From: Sesamum alatum
Taxonomy: Eukaryota > Streptophyta > Magnoliopsida > Lamiales > Pedaliaceae
DNA length: 64,000 nt
Direction of reading: 5' to 3'
NCBI GenBank assembly: GCA_034509735.1
Contig: JACGWO010000011.1
Coordinates: 14,169,866 to 14,233,865, forward strand
The notes below the pieces were generated by a model. It ran no database searches. It was not told the DNA's origin and worked only from the letters and a program-made list of their open reading frames with translations. Every line of letters begins with the position of its first letter. Positions within the stretch are counted from its first letter, which is position 1. The position numbers and the translations under genes were made by a program. This document shows positions 63,894-64,000 of the stretch, piece by piece.

Positions 63894-64000
63894 GTAACTC
63901 ACACTCCCATCAACTTCAAGCTTCAATGAAGCTTCTATAACCCTCTTCCTCCCCACGTTTCTCTGTCCTTAATTAGCTATAAATACACGTCCATTTCACC
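63894..64000 (+). promoter_or_regulatory. Probable core promoter of a gene beyond the window
   Basis: A CT-rich stretch is followed by a good TATA box (GCTATAAATACACG, near 63977-63990). The gene itself would start to the right of the window. Confidence 0.45.

Noticed and set aside
1..64000. CRISPR arrays, rRNA or tRNA genes
   Set aside because: No regular spacer-repeat pattern, no rRNA-like block and no cloverleaf with A/B boxes was recognised.

Overview
This is plant nuclear DNA, almost certainly from a eudicot. Genes have many GT-AG introns, intergenic DNA is very AT-rich and packed with nested transposons, and one gene is the plant-type fused BIO3-BIO1. The gene and repeat mix fits an asterid such as a Lamiales species, but the sequence alone does not settle the species.

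Host genes. Three genes look intact: BIO3-BIO1, the bifunctional mitochondrial biotin enzyme (14 exons, 4287-12374, +); an intronless F-box gene (13811-15079, +); and a three-exon xyloglucan endotransglucosylase/hydrolase, XTH (16579-18612, -). A second XTH (54511-56362, +) keeps its catalytic exons but has no signal-peptide start. A two-exon membrane-anchor fragment lies at 50414-50682. A plausible core promoter for a gene beyond the window sits at the right edge.

Mobile DNA fills the rest. Two nearly identical non-autonomous Helitrons lie in inverted orientation (1-2683 and 56547-59473). An 8.85-kb CACTA (En/Spm) element (20810-29659) holds decayed relics of both its genes and an odd 1.2-kb AT-rich leader tract. 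A proposed 12.4-kb PIF/Harbinger element (32124-44509) has matching ends and identical 3-bp flanks. It carries broken transposase and Myb/SANT ORFs on +, then three SANT-like genes and one GRF zinc-finger gene on -. A Ty1/copia relic (44955-48760, -) keeps its primer-binding site and a 5' LTR. Smaller TIR elements, MITE-like fold-backs, direct repeats and tandem duplications fill the gaps, and several are nested in each other.

The three intact host genes have unrelated roles (biotin synthesis, protein turnover, wall remodelling); nothing suggests they act together. The most unusual structure is the proposed giant Harbinger with its opposite-strand gene array. Positions of splice sites, termini and frames were read by eye. 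No database search or alignment was run.
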